Of a stretch of 42,804 nucleotides of DNA, positions 1 through 8,039 are shown piece after piece. The translations under genes and the position numbers were made by a program. The stretch comes from an uncultured Enterocloster sp. (GTDB taxonomy: Bacteria; Bacillota; Clostridia; Lachnospirales; Lachnospiraceae). The stretch covers positions 1 to 42,804 of the forward strand of contig CALWQV010000015.1 in the NCBI GenBank assembly GCA_944383785.1, in the 5' to 3' direction. The notes under the pieces were generated by a model. That model saw only the letters and a program-made list of their open reading frames with translations. It was not told the DNA's origin and did no database searches. Each line of letters opens with the position of its first letter. Position 1 is the first letter of the stretch.

Positions 1-711
1 ACTACTTTCGAGAGCTATTTTGTTCTGCTTTTCGTGATCCATGGCGGCGGGCAGAGCGCAAGCCATATGTTTGGCTTCGACAACTTCATGCCCACCTATC
101 AGTTTGTAAAGGCCCTCTTCACCCACGATCACAGCATATCTCTGGACAAGGATCACCTGATGATCATCAGCCCCGACGAGGGAGCCATGAACCGTGCGGT
201 GTACCTGGCCAATAACCTGGGCGTCGACATGGGCATGTTCTATAAGCGGCGGGACTATTCCACCGTGGTGAACGGGCGCAACCCCATCGTGGCCCATGAA
301 TTTTTGGGAACCTCCGTGGAGGGAAAGACGGTTTTAATCATCGACGATATGATTTCCTCCGGGGAAAGCATGCTGGATACCGCCAAAGAGTTAAAGGAAC
401 GCAAGGCAGCCAACGTGATTGTCTGCTGCACCTTCGGCCTCTTTACAAGCGGTCTGGAGAAGTTTGACGAATTCTATCTGAAGGGTTATCTGGACTATGT
501 GATTACCACAAACTTAAATTACCGTCCCAAAGAGCTTTTAGAGCGCCCCTGGTATCTGGAGGCGGACATGAGCAAATATCTGGCCGCCATTATCAATGCC
601 TTAAACCATGACCGCTCCATCAGCGCCAGTCTTAATCCCACTGAGAAGATTCAGAAGCTGGTGCAGCGCTACCAGTCGGGCGGGTACGAGTATTTCCAGA
701 AGCTTGTATAG
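1..711 (+). CDS. prs: Ribose-phosphate pyrophosphokinase (PRPP synthetase), 3' part, cut by window edge
   Basis: Makes PRPP from ribose 5-phosphate and ATP for nucleotide, histidine and tryptophan synthesis in the cytosol. The frame is open from base 1 to the TAG at 709-711, so the 5' end lies outside the window. The PRPP-binding loop is visible as VLIIDDMISSGES (bases about 331-369), followed by a normal C-terminal half ending YEYFQKLV. The long, variant form with GFDNFMPTYQFVKAL is what I expect of clostridial enzymes. Oddity: the first 20 or so codons do not show the family's FDAHDPR segment where it is expected before GFDNF, which may reflect divergence or an error at the sequence edge. 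The gene converges on pgeF with only two bases between the stop codons. Confidence 0.9.
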   Translation, partial: TTFESYFVLLFVIHGGGQSASHMFGFDNFMPTYQFVKALFTHDHSISLDKDHLMIISPDEGAMNRAVYLANNLGVDMGMFYKRRDYSTVVNGRNPIVAHEFLGTSVEGKTVLIIDDMISSGESMLDTAKELKERKAANVIVCCTFGLFTSGLEKFDEFYLKGYLDYVITTNLNYRPKELLERPWYLEADMSKYLAAIINALNHDRSISASLNPTEKIQKLVQRYQSGGYEYFQKLV

Positions 712-713
712 CT

Positions 714-1571
714 TCAGGGACGCAGCCCCAAAAAAGCCCCCAGATTTCCTCTTTTCTCCCCCATGGCCCGGTGGGAGAAGAGAAGCTTTGGATTGCAGCG
801 GGTGCAGAGGCCGGTGGTGTAAATCCGCCCCGCCTCTACGCCCGCTCTTTTTAGCATCAGTTCATTGGCCAGCCACAAATCTACATGATATTTCCCTGTC
901 TCTTTCCAAAATGGGCACAGCGTTTCAGGCTCCGCTTCCGGAAATGCCTTCAGAAATTCCTCCGCCACCTCAGGCCCCACTTCAAAGCAGTCCACACAGA
1001 TACTTGGGCCAATACATGCGGTCAGATCCGCCGGAGCTGTCCCGTAGGCGGCGGTCATGGCTTTGATGGTTTCACAGCTGATTCCCTTTACGGTTCCCCG
1101 CCAGCCGGAGTGGCAGAGGCCCACCGCCTTTTTCACCGGGTCCACCAGGTAGATGGGAACGCAGTCCGCGTACAGCGTAACCAGGGTAATGCCCGGTACG
1201 TTGGTGATCAGGCCGTCCACATCCCGGTAATCCCTGGGGTATATGACCCCCTTTCCCGCATCCTCTTCGGTTACCAGGCGGATATTGGCGGTGTGGGTCT
1301 GCCAGGACACCACCATACGATCCCGGTCCGCGCCTATGGCCTTTGCCATGCGGCCGAAATTTTCCAGAACCGCTTCCGGCCGGTCGCCCCGGCCTGCGGA
1401 AAAATTCATGGAAGAAAAATTTCCCTCACTTACTCCCCCCAGGCGGCTGGAAAAGCCGTGAACCGCGATTCCCAGCGCTTCTATGGCAGGAAATACAAAA
1501 AACGGGACGCCCTCATGCTCCCGAAGCTGCGGAATCTGACGGCAATCCCTGTAAATTGGCTGAAGTTTCAT
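714..1571 (-). CDS. pgeF: Peptidoglycan editing factor PgeF (YfiH/LACC1 family)
   Basis: 285 residues, of normal length for the YfiH/DUF152 family. Members are cytosolic zinc enzymes, described as purine nucleoside-processing enzymes and, in E. coli, as keeping L-Ser out of the peptidoglycan stem peptide. Visible hallmarks are QTH (His93), ADC (Cys137) and CHSGWRG (His154), which form the expected His-Cys-His metal site, plus CTRCNP and FSHR near the C-terminus. The ATG at 1569-1571 is preceded by GGGAG at good distance. It is the last gene of the minus-strand series from rplS and lies 15 bases after yraN. The exact substrate in this organism cannot be read from the sequence. Confidence 0.92.
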   Translation of the reverse strand: MKLQPIYRDCRQIPQLREHEGVPFFVFPAIEALGIAVHGFSSRLGGVSEGNFSSMNFSAGRGDRPEAVLENFGRMAKAIGADRDRMVVSWQTHTANIRLVTEEDAGKGVIYPRDYRDVDGLITNVPGITLVTLYADCVPIYLVDPVKKAVGLCHSGWRGTVKGISCETIKAMTAAYGTAPADLTACIGPSICVDCFEVGPEVAEEFLKAFPEAEPETLCPFWKETGKYHVDLWLANELMLKRAGVEAGRIYTTGLCTRCNPKLLFSHRAMGEKRGNLGAFLGLRP

Positions 1572-1586
1572 ATTCGTCTCCCTTCT

Positions 1587-1928
1587 CTAAAAAGCGTCGC
1601 GCACCAGGCGGATTTCTTTTTCCAAAATTCCCACCACATCGAAACGGCATGAGGTGTCCTCCGGCAGGCGCTTTTTCATCAGATAATAAGCGGCGGCCCC
1701 GCGCAGACGCTCCTGCTTTCGGGGCCCCACCGCTTCCAGCGGTTCTCCCAGTCTTAAATCCGACCGGTATTTCACTTCCACAAACACAAGGGCAGAGCCC
1801 TCCCTGGCCACCAGGTCGATCTCTCCCCTTCTGGTATAAAAATTCCTCTCTAAAATCTCATAGCCCTGGCTTTCCAGAAAAGCGGCGGCCAGGCCCTCGT
1901 AGTCCGCTCCTACTTTCCGCCTGTTCAT
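1587..1928 (-). CDS. yraN: UPF0102 (YraN-type) putative endonuclease
   Basis: 113 residues with the chosen ATG at 1926-1928 (protein starts MNRRKVGADYEG), the usual size of the family. The restriction-nuclease-like core is visible as GEIDLVA followed by VFVEVKYR, matching a PD-(D/E)XK active site. The role is not firmly established; homologues sit beside rnhB, as here, and are thought to act on nucleic acids. AAAGGGG lies very close before this ATG. An upstream ATG at 1946 would add six residues and overlap rnhB. A longer frame up to 2081 lies entirely over rnhB and is unlikely to be used. Confidence 0.87.
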   Translation of the reverse strand: MNRRKVGADYEGLAAAFLESQGYEILERNFYTRRGEIDLVAREGSALVFVEVKYRSDLRLGEPLEAVGPRKQERLRGAAAYYLMKKRLPEDTSCRFDVVGILEKEIRLVRDAF

Positions 1929-1935
1929 AACCCCT

Positions 1936-2589
1936 TTACTCTCCATCTGCCCCGGTAAACTTCCGGATAAATGTTCTCCTGTGTATGGGACAAGGACCAA
2001 ATTCCCTGATCGCCTGAATATGGGCCGCCGTGCCGTATCCCTTGTGCTTTCCAAATCCGTACTGTGGATACAGCTTGTCATATTCCTCCATCATATGATC
2101 CCTGGTCACCTTCGCCAGGACGCTGGCCGCCGCGATGGACAGGCTTTTTGCATCCCCTTTTATGATGGAAATCTGAGGGATCTTTACCTCAGGAATGGTC
2201 ACCGCATCGCAGAGCAAAAGATCCGGGGTTTGGGAAAGATTGCCGATAGCCTGCTTCATGGCCTCGTAGGTGGCCTGCAAGATATTGATCTCATCGATGC
2301 GCTCCGGCCCTACAATTCCCACCGCCCAGGCAATGGCCTCCTCTTTAATCCGGACAAATAGCTCTTCCCTGCGCTTTTCCGACAGCTTTTTGGAATCATT
2401 CAGATAGAGAATGCGGCTGTCCTTAGGAAGGACGGCCGCTCCCGCCACCACCGGACCCGCAAGGGGCCCGCGGCCCGCTTCATCGACGCCGCAGATCAGG
2501 GCGCAGTCCCGATGGGCCTTTTCGTATTCGCACATCTGCTCCAGCCGATTCAGTTCCTTTTCCAGCCGTTCTCCTTTAAGCGCCGCCAT
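1936..2589 (-). CDS. rnhB: Ribonuclease HII
   Basis: Cleaves the RNA strand of RNA-DNA hybrids and starts removal of single ribonucleotides from DNA. 217 residues; the signature GVDEAGRGPLAGPVVAGA begins near residue 34, with catalytic Asp36-Glu37 and a further acidic residue in LLLCDAV. The region near AAASVLAKVTRD and KGYGT is also typical. The N-terminal 30 residues form a charged helix common in Firmicute forms. The start ATG (2587-2589) lies one base after the ylqF stop, so the two are probably translationally coupled. The order rplS-lepB-ylqF-rnhB is widespread in Firmicutes. Confidence 0.96.
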   Translation of the reverse strand: MAALKGERLEKELNRLEQMCEYEKAHRDCALICGVDEAGRGPLAGPVVAGAAVLPKDSRILYLNDSKKLSEKRREELFVRIKEEAIAWAVGIVGPERIDEINILQATYEAMKQAIGNLSQTPDLLLCDAVTIPEVKIPQISIIKGDAKSLSIAAASVLAKVTRDHMMEEYDKLYPQYGFGKHKGYGTAAHIQAIREFGPCPIHRRTFIRKFTGADGE

Positions 2590-2590
2590 C

Positions 2591-3481
2591 TTAAGCCTCC
2601 TCTTTCTCTCCTGCTTTTTGTCCGCCGGATTTCTCAGCCGGCTGCGGCTGTTCCAGGGTCACCGCCCCCAGCCTTCCGCCTCTGAAATCCTCCAGCAGAA
2701 GGGCCGCTGCCCGAGCCAGGTCGGGAGCTCCCCCCTTAACCAGGCAGGAGCGTTTTCTTGCGATCTCTTCCAGACAAGCGTAAGGATCTTCCGCCTGCTG
2801 GATTCCATAGCGCTCCGTCAAAGCCGCCGGATAGGCTCCCTCAAGGAAGCGGATCAGCTCCGCCGCCAGCTCCTCCTTATTCAGAATCTCATCGTTGATA
2901 GAACCCAAAAAAGCCAGATGAAGGCCGGTCTTCTGGTCGTCAAAGCGGGGCCAGAGGATTCCCGGCGTATCAAGAAGCTCCAGGCTTTTATTCAGCCGAA
3001 TCCACTGGTTCCCTCTGGTAACACCGGGACGGTTTCCCGTCTTGGCGCAGGCCTTCCCGGCCAGTGAATTAATCAGGGTAGATTTCCCTACGTTGGGAAT
3101 CCCTACCACCATGGTCCGAATGGGCCGGTTTAAAATTCCTCTTCTGCGGTCCCGCTCAATCTTCTCCCGGCAGGCTTCCTCCACCTTGGCCTGAACCGCC
3201 TTTAAGGTGCCTCTGTTTCTGGCATCGATTCGCACCACACTGATCCCCTGATTCTCAAACCACTGAGCCCAGGCGGCGCAGGCCGCCAGGTCTGCCAGAT
3301 CCGCCTTATTTAAAAGAACCATCCGCGCCTTACCTTTTGCCAGACGGTCAATGTCCGGATTGCGGCTGGCCATCGGCGCCCTGGCGTCCAAAAGCTCCAT
3401 CACCAGGTCGATCAGCTTCATATCCTCTTCCATGGCCCGCCTGGCCTTCGTCATATGGCCCGGATACCACTGTATATTCAT
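2591..3481 (-). CDS. ylqF: Ribosome biogenesis GTPase YlqF (RbgA)
   Basis: Circularly permuted GTPase needed for late 50S subunit maturation. 296 residues. The permuted motif order is visible: G4 NKAD at 58-61, then G1 GIPNVGKST at 127-135, then G3 DTPG at 171-174. The N-terminus MNIQWYPGHMTKA is typical of the family. The C-terminal RNA-binding region follows; the last 25 residues are a charged Gln/Lys/Glu-rich tail, probably disordered. The start has AGGAG seven bases upstream. It lies 14 bases after lepB and one base before rnhB. Confidence 0.96.
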   Translation of the reverse strand: MNIQWYPGHMTKARRAMEEDMKLIDLVMELLDARAPMASRNPDIDRLAKGKARMVLLNKADLADLAACAAWAQWFENQGISVVRIDARNRGTLKAVQAKVEEACREKIERDRRRGILNRPIRTMVVGIPNVGKSTLINSLAGKACAKTGNRPGVTRGNQWIRLNKSLELLDTPGILWPRFDDQKTGLHLAFLGSINDEILNKEELAAELIRFLEGAYPAALTERYGIQQAEDPYACLEEIARKRSCLVKGGAPDLARAAALLLEDFRGGRLGAVTLEQPQPAEKSGGQKAGEKEEA

Positions 3482-3495
3482 GACACTCTCCTGTT

Positions 3496-4038
3496 CTACA
3501 AAAATCCAAGCTTTAAAATCGGCAGAATCCGCAGCCAGACCTTTCCCTGGATCTGATCCGCCTTGACGTTTCCTACATTTGCAAACCGGCTGTCCTCGCT
3601 GCTGTCCCGGTTATCGCCCAGAAGGAAGTATTCATCCTCCCCAAGGGTGATAGGACTACCCGCCCGGCCGGCTAAAGATACCTGTCCCAGCCCGCTCTCA
3701 TCCTCCAGGGGCGCGCCGTCAATATAAACAAGACCGCCTATGATCTGAACCGTCTCCCCCGGAAGGCCGATGACCCGCTTCACATTATTCTTCCGATCCT
3801 CACTGCCAAAAACCACCACGTCATAGCGCTTCGGCTTTCCAAGATCGTAAGCCAGACGATTAACCAGCACTACGTCGGAAGCTTCTAAGAGGGGCTGCAT
3901 GGAATTGCCGCTGATTCTCACCTGTCCGCAGAAGCCGTAAACAAGAAACCAGGCCAGGGCAATGGTCACCACCACATCTACCGCCCAGCGGGCGATCCGG
4001 CGCAGCAAAGCCGTATCTTCATTGATATAAAAATCCAA
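3496..4038 (-). CDS. lepB: Signal peptidase I (first copy), TTG start
   Basis: Membrane serine protease that removes signal peptides from secreted proteins. With a TTG start at 4036-4038 it is 180 residues: cytosolic N-terminus, one membrane segment at about 18-37, catalytic Ser46 in SGNSMQP, catalytic Lys87 in NNVKRVIGLPGE, and LLGDNRDSSEDSRF later. The TTG is chosen because a perfect AAAGGAGG stands five bases upstream. The longer frame from a GTG at 4113 would put this ribosome site inside the gene and run through the hairpin that follows rplS. A second signal peptidase gene lies at 10058-10666. Confidence 0.93.
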   Translation of the reverse strand: MDFYINEDTALLRRIARWAVDVVVTIALAWFLVYGFCGQVRISGNSMQPLLEASDVVLVNRLAYDLGKPKRYDVVVFGSEDRKNNVKRVIGLPGETVQIIGGLVYIDGAPLEDESGLGQVSLAGRAGSPITLGEDEYFLLGDNRDSSEDSRFANVGNVKADQIQGKVWLRILPILKLGFL

Positions 4039-4066
4039 AGGAACCTCCTTTTTGCGAAAGGACGCC

Positions 4067-4104
4067 GCGAAAAACACAAGAGGGAGAATAGCACCCATTC
4101 TCCC
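4067..4104 (-). terminator. Hairpin between rplS and lepB, probable (partial) terminator
   Basis: On the minus strand GGGAGAAT and ATTCTCCC pair as an 8-bp perfect stem (4082-4089 with 4097-4104) around a 7-base loop. A T-rich run TCTTGTGTTTTT follows. It begins 21 bases after the rplS stop and lies before the lepB ribosome site. It may lower lepB-ylqF-rnhB expression relative to the ribosomal protein gene. The T-run is interrupted, so read-through is likely. Confidence 0.6.
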
Positions 4105-4124
4105 TCCTGTCACAAGCCACGGAA

Positions 4125-4472
4125 TTATTTTACCAACTCTTTTACCTTGGCGGCCTTTCCTACTCTGTCTCTCAAGTAGTTCAGCTTTGCGCGTCTTACT
4201 TTACCTCTGCGGACAACCTCAATGTTGTCAACGGAGGGGGAATGCAGGGGCCAAGTCTTCTCAACGCCAATACCGTTCGAATTCTTTCTTACGGTAAAGG
4301 TCTCTCTGACTCCGCCGTTCTGACGCTTGATCACGGTTCCCTCGAATACCTGGATTCTCTCACGGTTTCCCTCACGGATCTTATTGTAAACCCGCACGGT
4401 ATCGCCAACCTTAAAGCTGGGAACTGTCTCCTTTAACTGGGACGCCTCGATGTTCTTAATAATCTCGTTCAT
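4125..4472 (-). CDS. rplS: 50S ribosomal protein L19
   Basis: Ribosomal protein at the 30S-50S interface. With the ATG at 4470-4472 it is 115 residues, the same length as E. coli L19, starting [14 protein letters not shown]. Typical sequences are [30 protein letters not shown] and the basic end [25 protein letters not shown] lies eight bases upstream. An in-frame ATG 18 bases further upstream overlaps this ribosome site and is not preferred. The gene has its own promoter and a leader of about 100 bases. Confidence 0.96.
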   Translation of the reverse strand: MNEIIKNIEASQLKETVPSFKVGDTVRVYNKIREGNRERIQVFEGTVIKRQNGGVRETFTVRKNSNGIGVEKTWPLHSPSVDNIEVVRRGKVRRAKLNYLRDRVGKAAKVKELVK

Positions 4473-4575
4473 GATGTGAACCTCCTTCATCTATTGGATG
4501 TTCTTAATACGCAGGCCGGTAAGCTTCTCTCACCGCAGACCGTAACAGAGGACCATCTCTTTTCTTGTCACAACG
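4473..4575 (-). promoter_or_regulatory. rplS 5' leader, candidate L19 autoregulatory leader
   Basis: About 100 untranslated bases separate the expected transcription start (near 4575) from the rplS ATG. L19 leader RNAs upstream of rplS are known in Firmicutes, where L19 is thought to bind its own mRNA. The length and position fit such an element. I did not verify the conserved fold base by base, so this rests mainly on position. Confidence 0.35.
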
Positions 4576-4581
4576 GACAAC

Positions 4582-4610
4582 ATTTTATCATAGAAGGAAG
4601 GAAAATGCAA
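4582..4610 (-). promoter_or_regulatory. Promoter for rplS
   Basis: A near-consensus housekeeping promoter on the minus strand: -35 TTGCAT (4605-4610), a 17-base spacer and -10 TAAAAT (4582-4587). It lies just after the trmD stop. rplS and the genes after it can therefore be transcribed separately from the mutS-trmD series. Confidence 0.75.
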
Positions 4611-4617
4611 GGGCTTT

Positions 4618-5373
4618 TTACGAAGTTTCCCCCTCTTTCCCGCTCTTTTCCACCAGTTCCTCCAAAAAGGCCTTTTCCTTTTTCGAGAGAACCGCATTTT
4701 CCAAAAGATCCGGCCTACGTTCCAGGGTTCTTTGAATGGACTGCTGCCTGCGCCATTCCTCGATATTCTTGTGGTGCCCGCTCAGCAAAACCTCCGGCAC
4801 CTTAAGCCCCTTAAATTCCTCCGGCCTGGTATACTGGGGATACTCCAGGAGATTGTCGTGAAATGACTCAATCTCTGCGGAAGCGTCGTTGTTTAAAACC
4901 CCGGGAACCAGCCGGGAGATGCAGTCGATCATCACCATCGCGGGAAGCTCTCCGCCGGTAAGGACGTAATCCCCGATGGAGAGGCAGTCCGCCTCCAAAA
5001 TCTCCAGAGCCCGCTCGTCCACCCCCTCGTAATGGCCGCAGAGAAAGACCAGGTCCTCCTCCCGGGCCAGATCTGCGGCGATCTGCTGGTTAAAGACCTG
5101 CCCCTGAGGGGTCATATAGATCACCCGAGGACGCTTGCCGATTTTTTCGCAGAGATCCTCGTAGGCGTCGCAGATGGGCTCCGCCTGCATCACCATCCCC
5201 GCCCCTCCGCCGTAGGGGGCATCGTCCACATGGCGGTGCTTTTCTTTGGAGTAATCCCGGATGTTAATGGCCTTGGCTGCGATCAGTCCCTTTTCCATAG
5301 CCCTTCCCGTGATGCTGGTGGCCAGCCCCCCTTCCACCATCTCTGGAAAGAGGGTTAAAATATAGAAATTCAT
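4618..5373 (-). CDS. trmD: tRNA (guanine37-N1)-methyltransferase
   Basis: Methylates G37 next to the anticodon using S-adenosylmethionine, which prevents +1 frameshifts. 251 residues, usual for the family. The knotted SAM-binding region is visible as FLCGHYEGVDERALE and SIGDYVLTGGELPAMVMID; LTLFPEM at the N-terminus and YTRPEEF near residue 190 are also typical. The start is ATG at 5371-5373 with AAGGA upstream. It follows mutS by six bases. In many bacteria trmD and rplS share an operon; here a promoter lies between them. Confidence 0.96.
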   Translation of the reverse strand: MNFYILTLFPEMVEGGLATSITGRAMEKGLIAAKAINIRDYSKEKHRHVDDAPYGGGAGMVMQAEPICDAYEDLCEKIGKRPRVIYMTPQGQVFNQQIAADLAREEDLVFLCGHYEGVDERALEILEADCLSIGDYVLTGGELPAMVMIDCISRLVPGVLNNDASAEIESFHDNLLEYPQYTRPEEFKGLKVPEVLLSGHHKNIEEWRRQQSIQRTLERRPDLLENAVLSKKEKAFLEELVEKSGKEGETS

Positions 5374-5379
5374 GGATAT

Positions 5380-8037
5380 CTATTCCTTCCATCGGTTTTT
5401 CAGTTTATTTTGCAGCCGGTAAAGGGTGTTTAAGGCGTCCATGGGGGACATGTTATTGATCTCCAGCTCCCCAAGCTCCCGTATAATATCGTCGTCCTTC
5501 ACCGTGTCGAAAAAGGTCAGCTGCTGCATATCCACGTCGTCCGGCTTGGGAACCGCCTTGTGCTGAGTGATGTTGGCGCTGATCTGGGCGATCTCCTTGG
5601 CCCTGGCCGTAATATCCGCCTCGCTTAACTCCTGGGCAATCTCCTTAGCCCTGGCAATCACCGAATCCGGCACTCCCGCCAGCTTAGCCACCTGGATGCC
5701 GTAGCTCTTATCCGCGCCGCCCCGGACGATTTTTCGCAGGAACACAATGTCGTCCCCCTGCTCCTTTACCGCGATACAGTAATTTTTCACCCCGGCAATG
5801 GTTCCCTCCAGCTCCGTCAGTTCATGGTAATGTGTGGCAAAAAGGGTTTTAGCCCCCAAAAGCCTTGTATTGCTTACATGCTCCACCACCGCCCAGGCAA
5901 TGGACAAGCCGTCAAAAGTGCTGGTGCCCCGCCCGATCTCATCCAGGATCAGGAGGCTCTTTTTGGTGGCATTGCGCAGAATATTGGCTACTTCCGTCAT
6001 TTCCACCATAAAAGTGCTCTGTCCGCTTGCCAGGTCATCGGAAGCTCCAACCCTGGTGAAAATGCGGTCACAGATGCCGATATTGGCCTCTTGGGCCGGC
6101 ACGAAGCTTCCCAGCTGGGCCATCAGGACGATCAGCGCTACCTGGCGCATATAGGTGGATTTGCCCGCCATATTGGGGCCGGTGATGATGGATACACGGT
6201 TTTTCCCGTTGTCTAGCTCCGTATCGTTCGCCACAAACAGGTCGTCCCGCATCATCTGCTCCACCACTGGATGGCGGCCGTTTTTAATGGAGATTACACC
6301 CCGCTCATTAATGGAGGGCTTTACATAGTTCTGCCTGGAGGCCACCAGAGACAGGGAACAGAACACGTCGATCAGGGCAATGGCCCTGGCCGTTTTCTGA
6401 ATCCGTACTACCTGGGAAGCGATCTCATCCCGCACCTGGCAGAACAGATCGTATTCCAGGGAAACCAGCTTATCCTCCGCTCCGAGAATCACCTCTTCCA
6501 GATGCTTTAGCTCCTCCGTGGTATAGCGCTCCGCATTGGTGAGGGTCTGCTTGCGGACAAAATAGTCGGGAACCATATCCTTGAAGGAGTTAGTCACCTC
6601 AAAATAGTAGCCGAAGACCTTGTTAAACTTGACCTTTAGATTTTTAATGCCTGTTTTATCCCGTTCCTTAGCCTCAAGTTCGGCCAACCAGCTCTTTCCA
6701 TCGGTTTTTGCCTTGCGCAGCTCGTCCGCCTGGCTGTTAAATCCTTCCCGGATGATGCCTCCCTCCCGCAGGGTAATAGGAGGCTCCTCCACAATCGCCC
6801 TCCGGATCAGGTCAAACAAGTCCTCCAAAGGGTCCAGATCCGCCGCCGCTTCCTTTAACAGAGTGCTGCAAAACTCCGTCAATATGTTCCGGATAAAGGG
6901 AAGCATCTCAAGGGAGCCGCAAAAGGCGATCAGATCCCTGGGATTAGCCGTCTTATAACTGATACGACCAATGAGACGCTCCAAATCATAAACAGGATTT
7001 AAATATTCCCTGATCTCCTCCCTGGAAATATAGCTCATATTCAGCTCTTCCACCGCATCCTGTCGGGCGGTGATGGCCTCCTTGCGGATTAAAGGCTGCT
7101 CAATCCAATTTCGCAGCAGGCGAGCTCCCATAGCGGTTTTTGTTTTATCCAGAACCCATAAAAGAGTGCCCCGTTTATTTTTCTCCCGCAAAGTCTCCAC
7201 CAGCTCCAGGTTCCGCCTGGTGGAAGTGTCCAGAATCATAAACTGGCCGGTACTGTAGGGCTGAATGGTGGTAATATGCTCCAGGGTGCTTTTCTGCGTC
7301 TCATACATATACTGCATCACCGCCCCCGCTGCGATGATGCCCGTTCCCAGTTCCTCAAGCCCCAGCCCGTTTAAGGCCCCCACACGGAAATGCTCCTTCA
7401 AAATCTTCCGGCAGGCCTCCTCGCCGAAAAAACGGGGTTCCAGGGCGGAAACAGCCACATGATAGCGGTTTTTCAATTCCTCCAGATCCACGCCGGACAT
7501 ATAGAAGGCATTGTTGCAGATGATCTCGGAAGGGGAAAATTTATTGATCTCGTCAAAAAGCTCCCGCTCCGTCTCCACCTCCGTTACCAGGAAATCTCCG
7601 GTGCTAATGTCAGCCGTGGCCACGCCGTAGCGCCCGTCGGTGCATACAATCCCCATCAGGTAATTATTTTTCGTCTCGTCCAGAGCCTGAGCGCTGGTGA
7701 TAGTGCCCGGCGTTACCACCCGGATCACCTCACGCTTTACAAGGCCCTTAGCCAGCTTGGGATCCTCCATCTGCTCCGCGATGGCTACCTTATACCCCTT
7801 CTGAACCAACTTATTCAAATAGGAGTCTACCGCGTGAAAAGGGACGCCGCACATGGGCGCCCGCTCCGAAAGGCCGCACTCCTTGCCCGTCAAGGTGATT
7901 TCCAGCTCCCTGGAGGCCGTCTGGGCGTCCTCAAAAAACATCTCGTAAAAATCTCCCAGCCGGTAAAAAAGAATACAGTCCGGATACTGCTTCTTCGTCT
8001 CCATGTAATGGCGCATCATGGGAGATAATTGTGACAT
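5380..8037 (-). CDS. mutS: DNA mismatch repair protein MutS
   Basis: Recognises base mismatches and small loops in DNA and, with ATP, recruits the repair machinery. 885 residues from the ATG at 8035-8037 (MSQLSPMMRHY). Domain I carries the mismatch-reading sequence GDFYEMF; the ATPase domain has Walker A GPNMAGKST, Walker B LLILDEIGRGTS and the FATHYHEL segment. The C-terminal region ends in a helical tail. A TTG four codons earlier overlaps the end of miaB; the ATG with GGAAG before it is preferred. mutL is not in the window, although it often neighbours mutS. Confidence 0.97.
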   Translation of the reverse strand: MSQLSPMMRHYMETKKQYPDCILFYRLGDFYEMFFEDAQTASRELEITLTGKECGLSERAPMCGVPFHAVDSYLNKLVQKGYKVAIAEQMEDPKLAKGLVKREVIRVVTPGTITSAQALDETKNNYLMGIVCTDGRYGVATADISTGDFLVTEVETERELFDEINKFSPSEIICNNAFYMSGVDLEELKNRYHVAVSALEPRFFGEEACRKILKEHFRVGALNGLGLEELGTGIIAAGAVMQYMYETQKSTLEHITTIQPYSTGQFMILDTSTRRNLELVETLREKNKRGTLLWVLDKTKTAMGARLLRNWIEQPLIRKEAITARQDAVEELNMSYISREEIREYLNPVYDLERLIGRISYKTANPRDLIAFCGSLEMLPFIRNILTEFCSTLLKEAAADLDPLEDLFDLIRRAIVEEPPITLREGGIIREGFNSQADELRKAKTDGKSWLAELEAKERDKTGIKNLKVKFNKVFGYYFEVTNSFKDMVPDYFVRKQTLTNAERYTTEELKHLEEVILGAEDKLVSLEYDLFCQVRDEIASQVVRIQKTARAIALIDVFCSLSLVASRQNYVKPSINERGVISIKNGRHPVVEQMMRDDLFVANDTELDNGKNRVSIITGPNMAGKSTYMRQVALIVLMAQLGSFVPAQEANIGICDRIFTRVGASDDLASGQSTFMVEMTEVANILRNATKKSLLILDEIGRGTSTFDGLSIAWAVVEHVSNTRLLGAKTLFATHYHELTELEGTIAGVKNYCIAVKEQGDDIVFLRKIVRGGADKSYGIQVAKLAGVPDSVIARAKEIAQELSEADITARAKEIAQISANITQHKAVPKPDDVDMQQLTFFDTVKDDDIIRELGELEINNMSPMDALNTLYRLQNKLKNRWKE

Positions 8038-8039
8038 GT

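Noticed and set aside
608..1652. Long plus-strand open frames over pgeF
   Set aside because: They are complementary shadows of pgeF, low in complexity, with no family pattern or ribosome site.
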